NCBI GenBank assembly: GCA_019914945.1 | Contig: CM034112.1 | Coordinates: 5,960,001 to 6,024,000, forward strand | Direction of reading: 5' to 3' | DNA from: Typha latifolia | Taxonomy: Eukaryota > Streptophyta > Magnoliopsida > Poales > Typhaceae | Length of the DNA stretch: 64,000 nucleotides | Shown: positions 12,164 to 23,293 of the stretch, in pieces | Layout of the letters: every line of letters begins with the position of its first letter | Numbering within the stretch: position 1 is the stretch's first letter | Program-made: the position numbers and the translations under genes | The notes under the pieces: model-generated | Told to the model about the DNA's origin: nothing | Seen by the model: only the letters and a program-made list of their open reading frames with translations | Database searches by the model: none

Positions 12164-12510
12164 GAGGCGGTGGAGGGGGTTGCGGTGGCACCGGGGCCCA
12201 CTGCGGCTAGCTGGCCGCAGCCCGTTGGCAGTGGCAGCGAGCACATGGCGCCCCCACCACGCAAGCTGCATGCGTAGCTTGCATGGGCACGAGGCCGGCC
12301 ATAGTGTGGCCGGTCGCGTCGTGCCCATAATTTTTTTTTATTTTTTTATTTTTAAGATTGGGTTGTTACATGAACGATCTACATTAGACATTCATGTGTT
12401 GCGATAGGCATTAGATAACTATGATTTCAGCGTACCCAATGGTATATGACACAAATATATATCTTTAGTCACTTAAACTATGTAAATAGTTTTATAATAC
12501 TTTATTTGTC

Positions 12511-13341
12511 TATTACAAACCAGATCCAAAATGATCCGTCCGAAGGATAATTATAAAAACTTGGATAGAGGTAGCCTCGTGAGTTAGGGTTCTAATGACT
12601 CTTTTCACCTAAATCGGAGATCAGGATGAAAAGATAAAAATAAAATAGTGGAGATAGGTTAGAAAGGGCAAAATGATAATTTTCGACGTTGTGGCGGTCG
12701 TCGGAGGGTGGCGGACGACCAAAGGTAGTGGTGGACGGCTGTATTGTAGAGGTGCTGCTCGAGGTAGGAGGTGGCTAGGGTTTGGATGCTTGAAGGGGAT
12801 CTACGGTTATGATTTACTCCTATGAAAATAAAGACAATCTAATGGCTAATGAAAAAAAGATAAGTACGAAAATAATAATTAGCTAAACTTAGATTTCTCT
12901 CTATTCCTTTCATATATTTATCAATACATGCTCTATTTATAGGAGTAAAAATCTATAGCGGATCAGATCCACATGCGGATTATTTAATTTATTTGAAATT
13001 CAAACAACAAGATAAAGCTAGCTAACTAACTAAACCAGCCTTCTTTATCTTTCTTAGATTACTCCTTCGTTTCATCATAGATAGATTCCGAATCTGAAGA
13101 AGTCTTGAATACCAAAGTTTAAGATCCGGAGGCTGGTGATCTTATTCGCTAGTTTGATATTATTTGGATGTTTGTAGAATATTTTGCGAATATTTTCTCA
13201 AAACTGCGCAGAGCTGAATTTAGTTAATTAAATAAAATTCTAACCTTCTAACTAAACCGAATAAGCAAATAAGATAACTAAACTCAATCCATTGAGTCTA
13301 ATCTCCCCTTGATGTGATTCGATCTGACCTGATTCGCATCA
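12511..13341 (-). mobile_element. Gypsy-type solo LTR (TGATGCG family) in transposase intron
   Basis: On the minus strand the unit starts TGATGCGAATCAGGTCAG and ends GGTTTGTAATA (a TA end, presumably from CA by C-to-T change). It is flanked by an identical TTGTC at 12506-12510 and 13342-13346. Relatives occur at 46203, 50573 and 51488/61470. The unit contains the family landmark CCGCCACCCTCCGACGACCG (minus strand) and no coding region. It lies within the second intron of the Harbinger transposase, so it did not itself interrupt coding sequence. Confidence 0.85.
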
Positions 13342-13922
13342 TTGTCATAGGTAAATATTATCTTGTTGATGCTAGGCTAGATATGCAAACACTAGTCAAT
13401 TTTTGGCACCATACAAAGGCACTCGATACCATCTGAGTATCAACATTTATGTTGTATACATGCTGGTCCTCGAGATCTATTTAACTAATATCATGCCCAA
13501 TTTCGTAATGTCGTGGAAAGAACTTTTGGCGTGTTGAAGCAACACTTCAAATATGCAACCATTCAAGTATTATGTGAGAAGTCAAATTATGATGGTATGT
13601 GTTGTGATACATAATTTAATTATCAAACATCAAGGAAGTGAGTTTTTTTTTCTAGATAAATATGAGAACAATGTTGAAGACAATACATGAGTGTTCCCAA
13701 ATGATGATAATCCCTTGCGAAATCAAGTCGCATCACTTTTATGGGAATCAAGGGAATGATTTTGCAAGATCTAATTGACTTGGTATGTTTCTTTTCTAGT
13801 AGATGCAATTACATATTATTTATGTATATAAATATTATTTTTTTTAAATTTATATGTTGTAGGATAAAGTATTATGTGGCAAACCATGGACGAAGAAGTA
13901 CTTCAGAGGCTACTATTGCTTA

Positions 13923-16867
13923 ATATGAAGCATTTCACTACAGTTATAATAGCTACATTAATTATAATTTCATATGTGCAGATGTTGTTTGATATGAATT
14001 TTATTTACTGGTAGTACTTTTCATATGTATTACTGTTGTAGCAGCTACATTATAGTTTTGTAATAGTTGTCATACTATATACCAGTAACTAATTTTGACC
14101 TCTAAGTTATCTAATAATTGGTCTTATTATGATGTCAAAAACTTTTAGCTTGATGCACTAAATTGACTACTCAGTTTTAAATCAATTTATATAAAATATG
14201 AGAAGAGATTGATACTTCTCAACAAAAGATTATATGTCATATAGATTGTTCCAAAACTCAACGATAACACCATGACAAATAAGGCATCTGTGTAATATTT
14301 GAATTTACTCATTCTTAAATCAATTTTATACAAAGGAAAATTCACATATAACACCCTATATTTTTAATAAAGTTATGGTTTACACCCTACTTTTTTACTA
14401 TTTATAAATTGAGTCCAATAATTTAGCAAATATGTATAAAGACTATCTTAAATAGTTTCAAGACAAAAGATAATATGCCACTTGATGGTTTCAAAACTCA
14501 ACAATAACATCATGACAAATAAAACATGTCTACTATTTGAATTTTCTCAAAAGATAATATGCCATCATGCTTTATTCTCTACCATCTATTATAAGGATAT
14601 TTTGGTCTTTTTGACTTAAAATGGTCTTAATAGTCATACTTATTCACAGTTTAGTAACCAAACATAAATCTTGTATAAACTTATCCAAAGTAATCATTAT
14701 AGTTTTATCTACGTTTTATATTCAAACAATAAAATGTGAGTAAAATTATAAAGGTCTCTTATTGGTATTTAAGAAATATATATAAAATTATCCTTAACCG
14801 AACGGGGCCTTAGCCTTTTAGGTCGCTATGGGAATTACGGATCTGGGGAGCAGTGAGTATTTAGTAGAGTCAAACAGGTTGAGCCTTTAAATACGAACAC
14901 AACGATCAGTTTATAACACGAGTTCTTAATTAAAGCATTGGCCCTAATTAATCTACAACATGCTAAATGCTATATCCACATGCATTCGTAAAACAAACTA
15001 GAAAAAAAAAAAACTTTAGGCACAATTCCCAAACCCTTAAAGTAATATTGCAAATAATAAAGCAAAGATACTTAAAAAGAATAGTAAAGTTTTTACGGAA
15101 AAAAACTCCAAATCAAATAAAAATGTGTTAAGATATATTTTTATCATTTTATACTTACGCCCAAAATTATTTTAACTCTCATATATGTTAAATTTTTTTG
15201 ACTATTTTACTTATTTAGTGACATTATCTAAAAAACCTACATGTCTTATCCAAAAAACACGATAGGGTAATCTAGTCATTTTAGTATCTTTAGCTAAGTT
15301 TAATAGAAAATTTAATGGTCTCACTTTAATCATAAGTATATAGACTAGTTTAAAACTTTTTGAAGTATCCCCCTTCATCTAGCTTTATGCTCTACCCTAC
15401 CACCATAGCCACCAATCTCCACAAAACCTAACCATTATTTCCTATTCCATTACTCATGTTACCCACGCCACCATCTGACTCACGGTCATTATTTTTCCCA
15501 TAACTTTTGATCTACAAACCCGATCGACGTGATCTCAATTGTGTTGGAATCCTTACATTAAGAGGAATAATCAATTCAAGTTACAGAGCTATCGGATGGT
15601 GAGATCTCCTGCAGATTTCCTTGAAAGTTCCACTCTAAGGGAGAATTTGGGCTGATCTTCAGATTGTTGCACTCTTATTATCCTTGAATCTTTCACATTA
15701 TATGCTCACATAGAACCTTAAATTATATAGCAAACACAACAATGAGCAGAGATAGACATCTAATGAGATGTCACCCATATATGCCTTATATATACGACCA
15801 GTTTCTTGTGACCATTCGACTAAGAACCTAGTCATAAGCCCATATTCTATCTCCATTATCATCATCATCGCACATTGCGAGATCGTTATACATAGAAAAA
15901 AAATCAAGAGCATACAACTCAAAATGAGAGCCCTAACGCTCCATTATTCGGTACCACTAAAGCAATACTCATGCTTCTTTTTTGATTTCACAAATATTTA
16001 TGTGTGTGAACTCATTCTGAGTGAGACTACTGAATATGATATTGTTGTTATTCCCTCCCATCCCTTCAAAATCATTTTTATCCCACTTCTCAATGGGTTT
16101 TAGTACCATTGACTCTTCTAATTTTTCAATAGGATAGGAATAACTATGCATAATAGAAATCCAAACATGCTTATTAATGGATTTTTAATATTTTCTAAAA
16201 ATATCTCATCCTAGCTTTTCGGACGGTTAGACCCATCAAGGAGTGGAGACCTAACAGTTGATAGACTTTCTCAAAGTAAATCTTTATCTCAATTATCTCT
16301 CTAAGATGAGAGAAACCAACTTTGATACTAATTACAATTTTGTGGGGGAGATAAGATTCTAAGGCTGACTAGGTTTAGAGATATGAAAATTAAAGCCTAA
16401 CTAAAAATCAAAGTCAAAAACTAAACCCATATCCGTTTTGGAAAATCAAATCATATTAGGTTTAGAAAATTGATTAAGAAGTGAACTTTGAAAATTAAGA
16501 TTTAGTAGGAAATGAAAATCCCAATCCTACTCTATCTATAAATTGATCTCAAATTGGTGAGTGAAAGTGTAAGAAAAAGAGTATAAAATAGAAAGATGAA
16601 TATGAATAGGAAAAGCAAAGCACGACAAACACACTGGGACAATTTTTTTTACAGCAAAAAACCCCTCTAGCATAGAGGAAAAAATACGAACTTGCCTAAA
16701 GCTGATCAATCTTATTTCTCTAAGCAATAGAAATAACTTATTTATAACCCCTCCCGACACTCGTGTTCCATAATATTTTTAACAACTTCTTGAATAGAAA
16801 CTACCTAATTAACTACTCTTATGAAAACGATCATCTCATTTTGGTAGGTACTCGAGTGGCAGATCAA
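13923..16867. other. AT-rich spacer with an LTR-like fragment
   Basis: No gene is recognised. The part at about 15360-15560 (CATCTAGCTTTATGCTCTACCC, ACCATTATTTCCTATTCCATT) matches the sequence at 63930-64000 and the 3' half of the LTR at 50573-51425, so it is a fragment of that Gypsy LTR group. Near 16320-16345 the string CCAACTTTGATACTAATTAC resembles a minus-strand primer binding site, with no supporting coding sequence. A possible transposon end (CCGAACGGGGCCTTAG) lies at 14797-14812. Confidence 0.35.
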
Positions 16868-17397
16868 TTCTCAAATGTAATTTATGGATGATGATGGTGA
16901 CGATGTAGGTGAATGGTTTAGCTCCTTTGGTATTGTTAATGATCAGCAGTGTAACTTTAGAACTCATAAATAATTTACTTTAATTCCACTAAGTTAAGTT
17001 TGATACTTTCCTCTAAATCTTTGGATCACTTATATAGAGGTAGAAAATATTAGTGTTTCGTACTAGGAGAAACTAGGAAAGAAAACTCCTAATATGAATA
17101 GGTTTATGATAATTTGAATTTCTACACTGTCAACATCATTTCTCAAATGTAATTTATCTATGATGATGGCGTTGATGTAGGTGAACGACTTAGCTCCTTT
17201 GGTAAGCTTTTATTTTAGAACTCATAAATAATTTACTTTGATTCCACCAAGTTAAGTTTGATGCTTTTCTCTAAGTCTTTGAATCACTTACATAGAGGTA
17301 GAAAATATTAATGTTTGGTACTAGGAGAAACTACAAAAGAAAACTACTAATATGAATAGGTTTATGATAATTTCAATTTCTACAGTCAACACCATCT
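16868..17397. repeat. 272-bp tandem duplication
   Basis: The block beginning TTCTCAAATGTAATTTATGG at 16868 recurs from 17140. Both copies run through TAGCTCCTTTGGTA, AACTCATAAATAATTTACTT and ATATGAATAGGTTTATGATAA. Identity is roughly 90 percent by eye. No reading frame spans it. Confidence 0.75.
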
Positions 17398-18573
17398 CCA
17401 CTCTTGTGTAGTACCGGCCTCACGCTACTAAAACCATTCACACACTATATGCTCTACTGGACGCCACTCCAATTTCGGAGTATTAAGTTAGATAGTAGTT
17501 TACCCAGTATTGTCTGCATGTTGGTTGCCTTACAGATGCTACTACACTTAGAACTATCATTGTACGTCATTTACATAATCATCGGAAACCATTTCCCTAA
17601 CACTAGCAAATAATGAATATGACAATTTTGACTCAAATTAATTCCATTAATTGATTTTATTCGCACTTACACTCTTCCACAAGTAATTTTTAGATTGTAC
17701 ATAATAAATACTTAAGGTGTGTTTGGTTGTAAGATTATATAATAGTAGACAAGTCATCCCTAGGCTTATCCTGAGAGATAACATATCTCTTGAGATTACT
17801 AATCTTATATTAGAATTTCAATCTACTGTTTAGTTTATACAAGACCATATATGAGATAACTTTATATTATTATCCTAAATAAAGGAAATTAGTAACATCA
17901 ATTACTATTTTAAACTTTATTAATTATCTCAAACTTAAATTACATTAATTATAAAATTAAGCAAGTTCAATATAAAATAATTAGAATTAAAACCAAAAGT
18001 AATACAAATAATAGAATAAGTTATATAAAAGTGTTTTAATAATAAAAATAAAAATGTAAAGATTTTAATGTAGCAATACTTTAAATAAATATAAGATATA
18101 AAATACTAATAAAAATAGAAGTTGAGTGATAAATATAGTTACATCATAAAAGAATCTAACAAAGAACTATTTTATTAATTATATTATGTAACATTCGTCA
18201 TGGGCTTGCGTAAGTTCAATTATTTATTTAGTCAAAAATAACTATTAAGAATACTAACTCAATAATTATTATAAATAATATATTTTAATAAAATATTATT
18301 CACAATTTCTACGTCCATGACTTCTAATATTCTAAAAAAATGAATTACTATTTCCATAAAATTAAATTTATACGACTCAATTTATAAAGTTTTAAAAAAA
18401 TAACTAAGGAAATTAAAAACTAAAACTAGCTGATAGCCCTGGCTGCCCACAGCCCACTACTACCAGCTCTTGGGTTGGGCCATGGGCCCAACCCGAACTT
18501 GCTTGCTGTCCAAGCACAAAAGGAGGGGGTTTAGCCTAGCCTAAACCCCACCACCTTTACCTTCTTTCCATGT
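17398..18573. other. AT-rich spacer; possible MITE end near 17716
   Basis: The string GGTGTGTTTGGTTGTAAG at about 17717 resembles the outer end of a plant MITE. From 17890 to 18430 the sequence is almost purely A and T. A short GC-richer part (18430-18573, with CCACAGCCCACTACTACC) is the target into which the LINE at 18588 inserted. No gene is supported. Confidence 0.3.
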
Positions 18574-18587
18574 TACCCGATGGAGTC

Positions 18588-19310
18588 TTTTTTTTTTTTT
18601 TTTTGAAGTAAAGAGCTGGGTTCAGCTATTTATTAATTTTCCGCCGCCACGTGTCAGTGTCGGCGGTTAAAACCTTACAAAGTTCCGGTGGAGCGTCGCT
18701 AGGCGCTCCACCGGGCAAAGGTCCCGAGGCCACACCGGCCCCGACCGCCGCCGCCCGTCGCCGCCGAGTTGGCTTCTCTCCCAGCGTGGGATAACCGGAC
18801 CTCACCAACGCCGTTGGCGAGCTCGGCACATTCGCGCGCCAGGTTGCGGACCCGCCATGGCCCGAGCTCCGGCTGCTGCACGCTTCTGATGGCCTCGGTG
18901 CAGTCCGACTCTATCTCTAGCCGAGAGCCTCTTCTCGCCATCTTCAACGCCAGTCTGATGGCCCAGATTTCTGTTTGTAGCGCCGAGGTACCCGGGCACG
19001 GTTCCCATCCCGCCTGAAGGAACTTCCCGTCGGAACTTCGAAATATGGCCGCTGCTCCGCCTTGGTATGCGCCCGCTTTCAGTGCTCCGTCCGTGTTGGC
19101 TTTGATCCAGCCCGTCTCCGGCGGTACCCAGTGCTTCCTTATCTTCCTAGGTTTCGGGTTCTTCTGTTTGCTTCTGCTACGGTACTCCTCCGCCATTTCG
19201 ACCGCAGCCCGGACCACGGCTAGCTCCGGCGTCCGCTTTCCTCTGAACACCACACCGTTCCTGCTCTTCCACAGTGCCCACAGAGTGCAAGCGATCAGCC
19301 CTTTGGCCCG
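18588..19310 (-). mobile_element. 5'-truncated L1-type LINE with 14-bp TSD
   Basis: On the minus strand the element ends in a poly(A) tail (T run from 18588 in plus reading). It is flanked by the same 14 bases, TACCCGATGGAGTC, at 18574-18587 and 19311-19324. The body encodes the C-terminal RNase H domain of a plant L1-type retrotransposon and nothing upstream of it. A truncated 5' end, poly(A) and a long variable target duplication are the marks of target-primed reverse transcription. Only 723 bp of an element normally about 6 kb was copied. Confidence 0.9.
18699..19253 (-). pseudogene. LINE RNase H domain (RVT_3 type), partial
   Basis: The frame encodes a linker with a basic KQKNPKPRKIRKHW stretch, then the RNase H fold: GWIKANTDGA (first catalytic Asp), GGAAAIFRSSDGKF, TSALQTEIWAIRLAL (catalytic Glu), LEIESDCTEAI (catalytic Asp), and the tail HAGREANSAA. 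The usual final Asp-Ala-Leu-Ala after the REAN motif is replaced by TGGGG, so the last catalytic position is lost or frameshifted. In L1-type elements this domain removes RNA from the RNA:DNA hybrid after reverse transcription. It is a dead fragment: the endonuclease and reverse transcriptase parts were never copied here. Confidence 0.8.
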
Positions 19311-19324
19311 TACCCGATGGAGTC

Positions 19325-20189
19325 GTGAAGAAAAAAAAAACCTCCATTAATGGAGATGCCAACCCACCCGAAGCTAGGTGAATGTGTCTTAGAAACCCCA
19401 CAACAAGATAGAGGATGGCAACGGGGGGCTATAGTAGCCAACAAGGAGGCATAAATGACAGCGACGCGGTCGGAACCAAGACACGAGCTTGATGAAAAAG
19501 TCTACCTAGCTTAGCCTCAATCGGAGGTTGAGTCGGCTAGTGGAAGGCACCACCAATAACCCGACATTGGGAGGAAACTTCTCAAGTCAAAGCTAAGCCA
19601 AGCGACAATTGCTGGCTAACAAATTTGGCCAAACAAGGATCAAATAGAAATATTTTGATAGTCTTCTATACAATATAAAAATGAAATTAAAAGCAAGGAT
19701 GCCAAGTTCACTAGCTAGAGAAGAGGATGAAGTGGTCAAAGGGGTCAGGTCCGACAACTCACTCACGGCAAGTGCTTTCCTTAAGAAAAAAAAGAGAAGA
19801 AGCGCGGCTGCGAGAAAGAGTGGAGGAACTAGGAGAGAGAGAGGAAGGGATCTATATTTGTACTCAATTGTGGAATAAGGCTAGAATAGTCATTATGATT
19901 CTAATTTTTAATATCAGAATAAGAGAGCTAATACTAGTATAAGCTATTCTAATATTTAGTTCAATACTAGTATAAGGAATAATAATTATATTTGATGTGA
20001 CATAAAATTAATATTAAAATTTTAAAAAATAATAAAATTGTATTGAGAATTGGTGATATTTTAAACTAAATAATAAAAATACCATTGAGCATATGTTAAA
20101 ATAGTAGTAGTAAATAGTCTTTTTCTAAAATGATATCATTTTTTATTACAACTACAAACTTAAAATACTCTATATAGCTGCACTAAGGA
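19325..20189. other. Non-coding spacer
   Basis: The GC-richer part, 19325-19870, contains short frames without family motifs, including a basic one at 19681-19878. The rest is AT-rich. It may be the other half of whatever repeat the LINE entered, but I cannot name it. Confidence 0.25.
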
Positions 20190-20483
20190 AATAACCATAC
20201 ACTATGGGATAATGCGAGGTTATAAGTCTACACTATCGGAAATTAACCCTGCAATCTATGTAAAATAATCATGCACTAAAGAAAAAAAGAAGCACTCCGG
20301 GGTTATAACCCCAAACTGTAAGAAAATAACCCCGCACTTTATGTAAAATTACTATGTATTAGAAGAAATAAAGAGACACTATAAGGTAATGAAGGGTTAT
20401 AAGCTCGCAATGTAAGAAAATAACCTCTTACTCTTTGTAAAATAACTATGCTCGAGAGAAAATAAAAAGACATTATAAGAAAA
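20190..20483. repeat. Degenerate tandem array, left part
   Basis: Three units carry the pattern GGTTATAAG..CACT..AAATAACC..CACTTTATGTAAAATAACTATGCACT. The landmark TTATAA recurs at 20220, 20303 and 20397, spacing 83-94 bp. The array continues at 37638 beyond element A, which inserted into it and duplicated GAAAA at its two edges. Confidence 0.7.
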
Positions 20484-21486
20484 TAAAAAACCCCTAGACA
20501 CAAGTATGTATCTAAATACTAGGCAATGATATCACTCATTTGCTTAAGTAAAAGTCCGAAGAAATATTAAGAATGAAAGCAAAGATGAACACCAAGATTT
20601 TAACGTGGAAAAACCCAAACGGGAAAAAACCACGGATCCAAACTCGGATCAAAACCAATCACTAGAATAGTAGCAGTTACAAGACTGACTCACAAAACAA
20701 CCGGTCGATCCAAACGACTTTGTTCCTCTCAGTCTTGCTCGCTAGAACCCACGATTCACTACTTCTCGTGATTGAAGTCCAACCTCAATAACCCTCGAGA
20801 TTGATCTTTCGTCTAGATAGCCCTTAAGACGAAAGATTAAATTTTGTAGATGAGTAAAACCTTGTTAGTTGAAGAACAGATGTAGCCTCAAGAAGTCTCC
20901 TTCAATAATGCTTCTTCAACTACCCTAGAGATAGGGCATCACAATCCTTATATATGATCTCCAAGATAGAGCCAAATCCAAGTCTTATTCGTACTCATGA
21001 AAGTCCAAGATTTTCAAACTTCGTTGGTGCGTTTGAACGCGACCCAAGTGCATTTAAACGGCATGACTTGAACTCAGGTGCGTTCAAACGGGCCCGAGTG
21101 CATTCAAACGCGACAACTTGAATTCTTTAGGTTGCGTTCGAACGCGTTTGTGAATACAGCTCTCGGTCTGTGTGAACGCAGTACCCGCGTTCAATCGCGT
21201 TTGTAAATGTAGCTCTTAGTCTGTGTGAATGCAAGTACCCGTGTTTGAACGCGTTTGTGAACACAGCTCTCGGTCTGTGTGAACGCAAGTACCCGCGTTC
21301 GAACACATTTGTGAACGCACCACGTTCGAACGCGTTTTTGAACGCGGTGTGAACTCAACAGCTTTTCTCCAATAATTTTGCAATTCTTCAAACCAGAGAT
21401 ATTCTAGACTTGTATAAAACTCATATACATGTAAAAATACATTTAGACTATTTTGTACTCAATTGCCAATAATTAAAAACCTAATA
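20484..21486 (-). repeat. 3' LTR of element A
   Basis: In plus reading it starts TAAAAAACCCCTAGACAC and ends AAAAACCTAATA. On the minus strand that is TATTAGG...TTTTTTA, a TA...TA form of the family's TG...CA. It is about 50 bp shorter than the 5' LTR because it has fewer of the roughly 53-bp GCGTTCGAACGC-bearing units (21050-21350). Many of its palindromes have decayed by C-to-T changes. Confidence 0.85.
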
Positions 21487-21488
21487 AT

Positions 21489-21498
21489 CTCCCCCTTT
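21489..21498 (-). other. Polypurine tract of element A
   Basis: On the minus strand AAAGGGGGAG lies two bases upstream of the 3' LTR, the expected primer for plus-strand DNA synthesis in Copia elements. Confidence 0.8.
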
Positions 21499-21850
21499 AG
21501 CAATTTGTGACAAAACATTTAGTTTACAAGATATTACAAAGAATTCAAAATGAGCATTCAACAAGTCTAGTACTTTTAGCATATCAATCACTGCAAATAA
21601 AAATATACCAAACCAAGATCAAGTGAAAATAACTTGAAATAAATAACAATCCAAACACAAGTTATCAAGCAAGCAGTTCACAAGTATTCACGCAAAGTTC
21701 ATTACTCCCCCTACACCAGTAAACTCTTAAACTCCAAACACACGTCTAAACTCACACTCACTCTCCCCTTTTTGACACAAATGCCAAAGACTAGGAACTC
21801 GGAGAGAACTGACGATGAAGAATCGACAACACGGAGTCGAGTACGATCCC

Positions 21851-22871
21851 CTAACGAGCTTGCTCAGCTCGTAAATCATTCACGACCGAATGGAGGTCCT
21901 GCACCTGAGTGCTAAGCTGATCGAAACGGTCAGAGAACTGTGGTAACTCTCCCTCAGTGTGAGATGAGTCATCGTCCGAACTGTCATGAGCTTGACTTCG
22001 TGTTGAGGTGTGATGAACGTCGAGCGGCGGAAGAGGATAGCTTGAGAGGAGACGACTGGTCATGAGCTTGACTCCGCTTAAGAGTAATTCGATCCAACGG
22101 TTTTTGCGAAGTAAGGGAAGGTTCCGAGGCATCCACTCGCACCCCACTCTGAGTGCACAAATTGGTAATAAATATGCCAAACGGCAACCCTTCACGAGTC
22201 ACTTCTTTCTGTGCAACTGTTAGAATGGAATCGTAGATCACCGCAGCCAAATCCATAGAAACTCCCGACAACATCGCATGAAGGAGGAAGGCACGATCAG
22301 GACTAATACTGGAATGGCGAGTCTTGGGGGTGACGTTGTACAGACAAAGTAGGTGAAGCATGCGAGCCACTAATGTCAGTTTCGCATGAGGTATCATGTT
22401 GCCCTTCCAATGTTCCCCTTTGATTAACACAGTACCAGTATATTCATTGACATCAGGAAGTGGAGCAAACGATGGATACTGAAACTCACCATCAGGAAGT
22501 TGGAGTTCTGCATGAATAACATCGGAGTCCAAGTAGATCGAAACCCTACGGATAGTAGAACGTATACAGCGTTCTAAAACCGTGGCATTACTAAAAAATT
22601 CCCTAACCACTTCCACATATGCAGTTCCGCTCATCCGACACACGGATAACCATCCTCGCTCAGTAAAGATCTGTTCGATCCCCAAGGCAGAAAAATTAGA
22701 AATGACCACGGGCCATTCACAAATAACAGGTTGAGTGCCAAAATTGTGTTTGCATCGCCCTGCAGCCGTAGATGTAGAAAACTTGGGAGCTGAAGTAGGT
22801 GAGGAAGGCCGCCTAGGTTTCTTGGAAACTGCAGCTTTTCTAGGCATTCTTGAGAAATAAACAAGATGCAA
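21851..22871 (-). pseudogene. Extra 3' ORF of Sirevirus element A (env-position protein)
   Basis: Reading from an ATG at 22847-22849 (MPRKAAVSKK, after an upstream in-frame Met), the product has a basic Pro/Ser-rich N terminus of about 35 residues and a globular middle with WPVVISNFSALGIEQIF, EVVREFFSNA, VSIYLDSDVI and HWKGNMIPHAKLTL. A Ser/Thr-rich linker follows, then an acidic and possibly coiled-coil tail (DRFDQLSTQVQDLHSVVND). The tail sits in a different frame near 22010-22070, so I score a frameshift. The middle resembles the putative plant transposon protein domain found in retroelement extra ORFs. Its position downstream of RNase H is where some Sireviruses carry an env-like gene. 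I see no signal peptide or convincing membrane segment, so an envelope role is not supported by this sequence. Confidence 0.6.
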
Positions 22872-23293
22872 GATTCAATACATGCCCAAAGCAAACAAAA
22901 AGATAGCAAGAAATCCAAAAAATGCAAGAAATAATGAAGGTCCTAAATGAAATCCATCATCCACTTGAAAATGCTAATATATCATGTTCAATCATACAAG
23001 AAACATCAAGATAGTAACTTTAACGTGATCAAAACTCGAAAATGCACGAAATCAATCAAGATCAAGAGACTTAATTGAATAAAAAATAGGAAAATTGATG
23101 GAAATACATCGCAACAGTGAAGAAAAACTAAGAGATTTGGCCGAAAGATGCTAGATCCGGAGAACTACCCTCTAAAAGGATTTGTAGTGAGAAATTTGAT
23201 GAAAAAAACCAAGATCTTGAAGATTTGAGAGATAGAAAATGAAGGGTTTCTAGGGTTTGGAAGATGGAAGATGAAAACCCTTGGGTTCAGACG
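22872..23293 (-). promoter_or_regulatory. Putative 5' UTR of the extra 3' ORF
   Basis: Downstream (leftward) of the TATA box at 23294 the minus strand reads like a plant leader: the telo-box AAACCCTAGAAACCC near 23245-23260, CT-rich stretches (TTCTATCTCTCAAATCTTC), no long frame, and a run ending TTTATTTCTCAAG just before the ORF, which may be an intron acceptor. This is inference from composition; no transcript is known to me. Confidence 0.4.

Larger units (their letters stand above)
8440..12370 (-). mobile_element. Tekay/Del-like Gypsy LTR (copy 2) inside the Harbinger transposase
   Basis: In plus-strand reading it opens TGTAACGCCCCGCCCGGC and closes GATTGGGTTGTTACA. Read on the minus strand these are the TGTAACAACCC start and GGCGTTACA end seen in copy 1. 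Flanks GGAAG and TGAAC are not identical, so the target duplication is lost or altered. It interrupts the transposase between GWE and the next coding block, which fixes both edges independently. At 3.93 kb it is longer than its relatives because of a 642-bp internal tandem duplication (8999-10282); without it the length is about 3.29 kb. There is no gag or pol inside, so it is a solo LTR. Confidence 0.85.
7801..13922 (+). pseudogene. PIF/Harbinger transposase, split by two LTR insertions
   Basis: The DDE transposase of PIF/Harbinger elements can be followed in pieces. The N-terminal part (7811-8175) has LRRHPNHCLDEFRM, then ISLYVVGYGATNRV, then YPYFK. An intron-like gap with GT...AG ends occupies 8176-8278. 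The DDE core begins at 8279-8439 with GAFNGTHIP (first catalytic Asp replaced by Asn) and KGFVSQNIMGVV, broken at GWE by the LTR at 8440. It resumes at 12371 with DNYDFSVPN. A second intron (about 12443-13350) contains a Gypsy solo LTR. After it come KYYLVDA and the C-terminal core RNVVERTFGVLK at about 13498-13533, then QVASLLWES and, after a third intron, KPWTKKYFRGYY. There are several frameshifts and in-frame stops, so the gene is dead. ORF1 lies upstream on the same strand. Family assignment is firm because of the motif order; exact exon edges are inferred. Confidence 0.75.

Noticed and set aside
11573..12407. Overlapping frames on both strands up to 251 residues
   Set aside because: All cover the GAA/GA/GATA repeats and GC-rich block of LTR copy 2; no domain is present.
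14341..14420. Similarity of TAACACCCTATATTTTT to the long-TIR element at 40194
   Set aside because: Only a short stretch matches and no opposite end is found.
1366..14810. AAGGCCCCGT at 1366 and ACGGGGCCTT at 14802 as terminal inverted repeats of the Harbinger element
   Set aside because: Similarity ends after about nine bases and the expected TTA/TAA target duplications are not both present; it could be chance.
16320..16360. Primer-binding-site-like CCAACTTTGATACTAATTAC next to TGTGGGGGAG
   Set aside because: No LTR pair, coding sequence or target duplication supports an element there.
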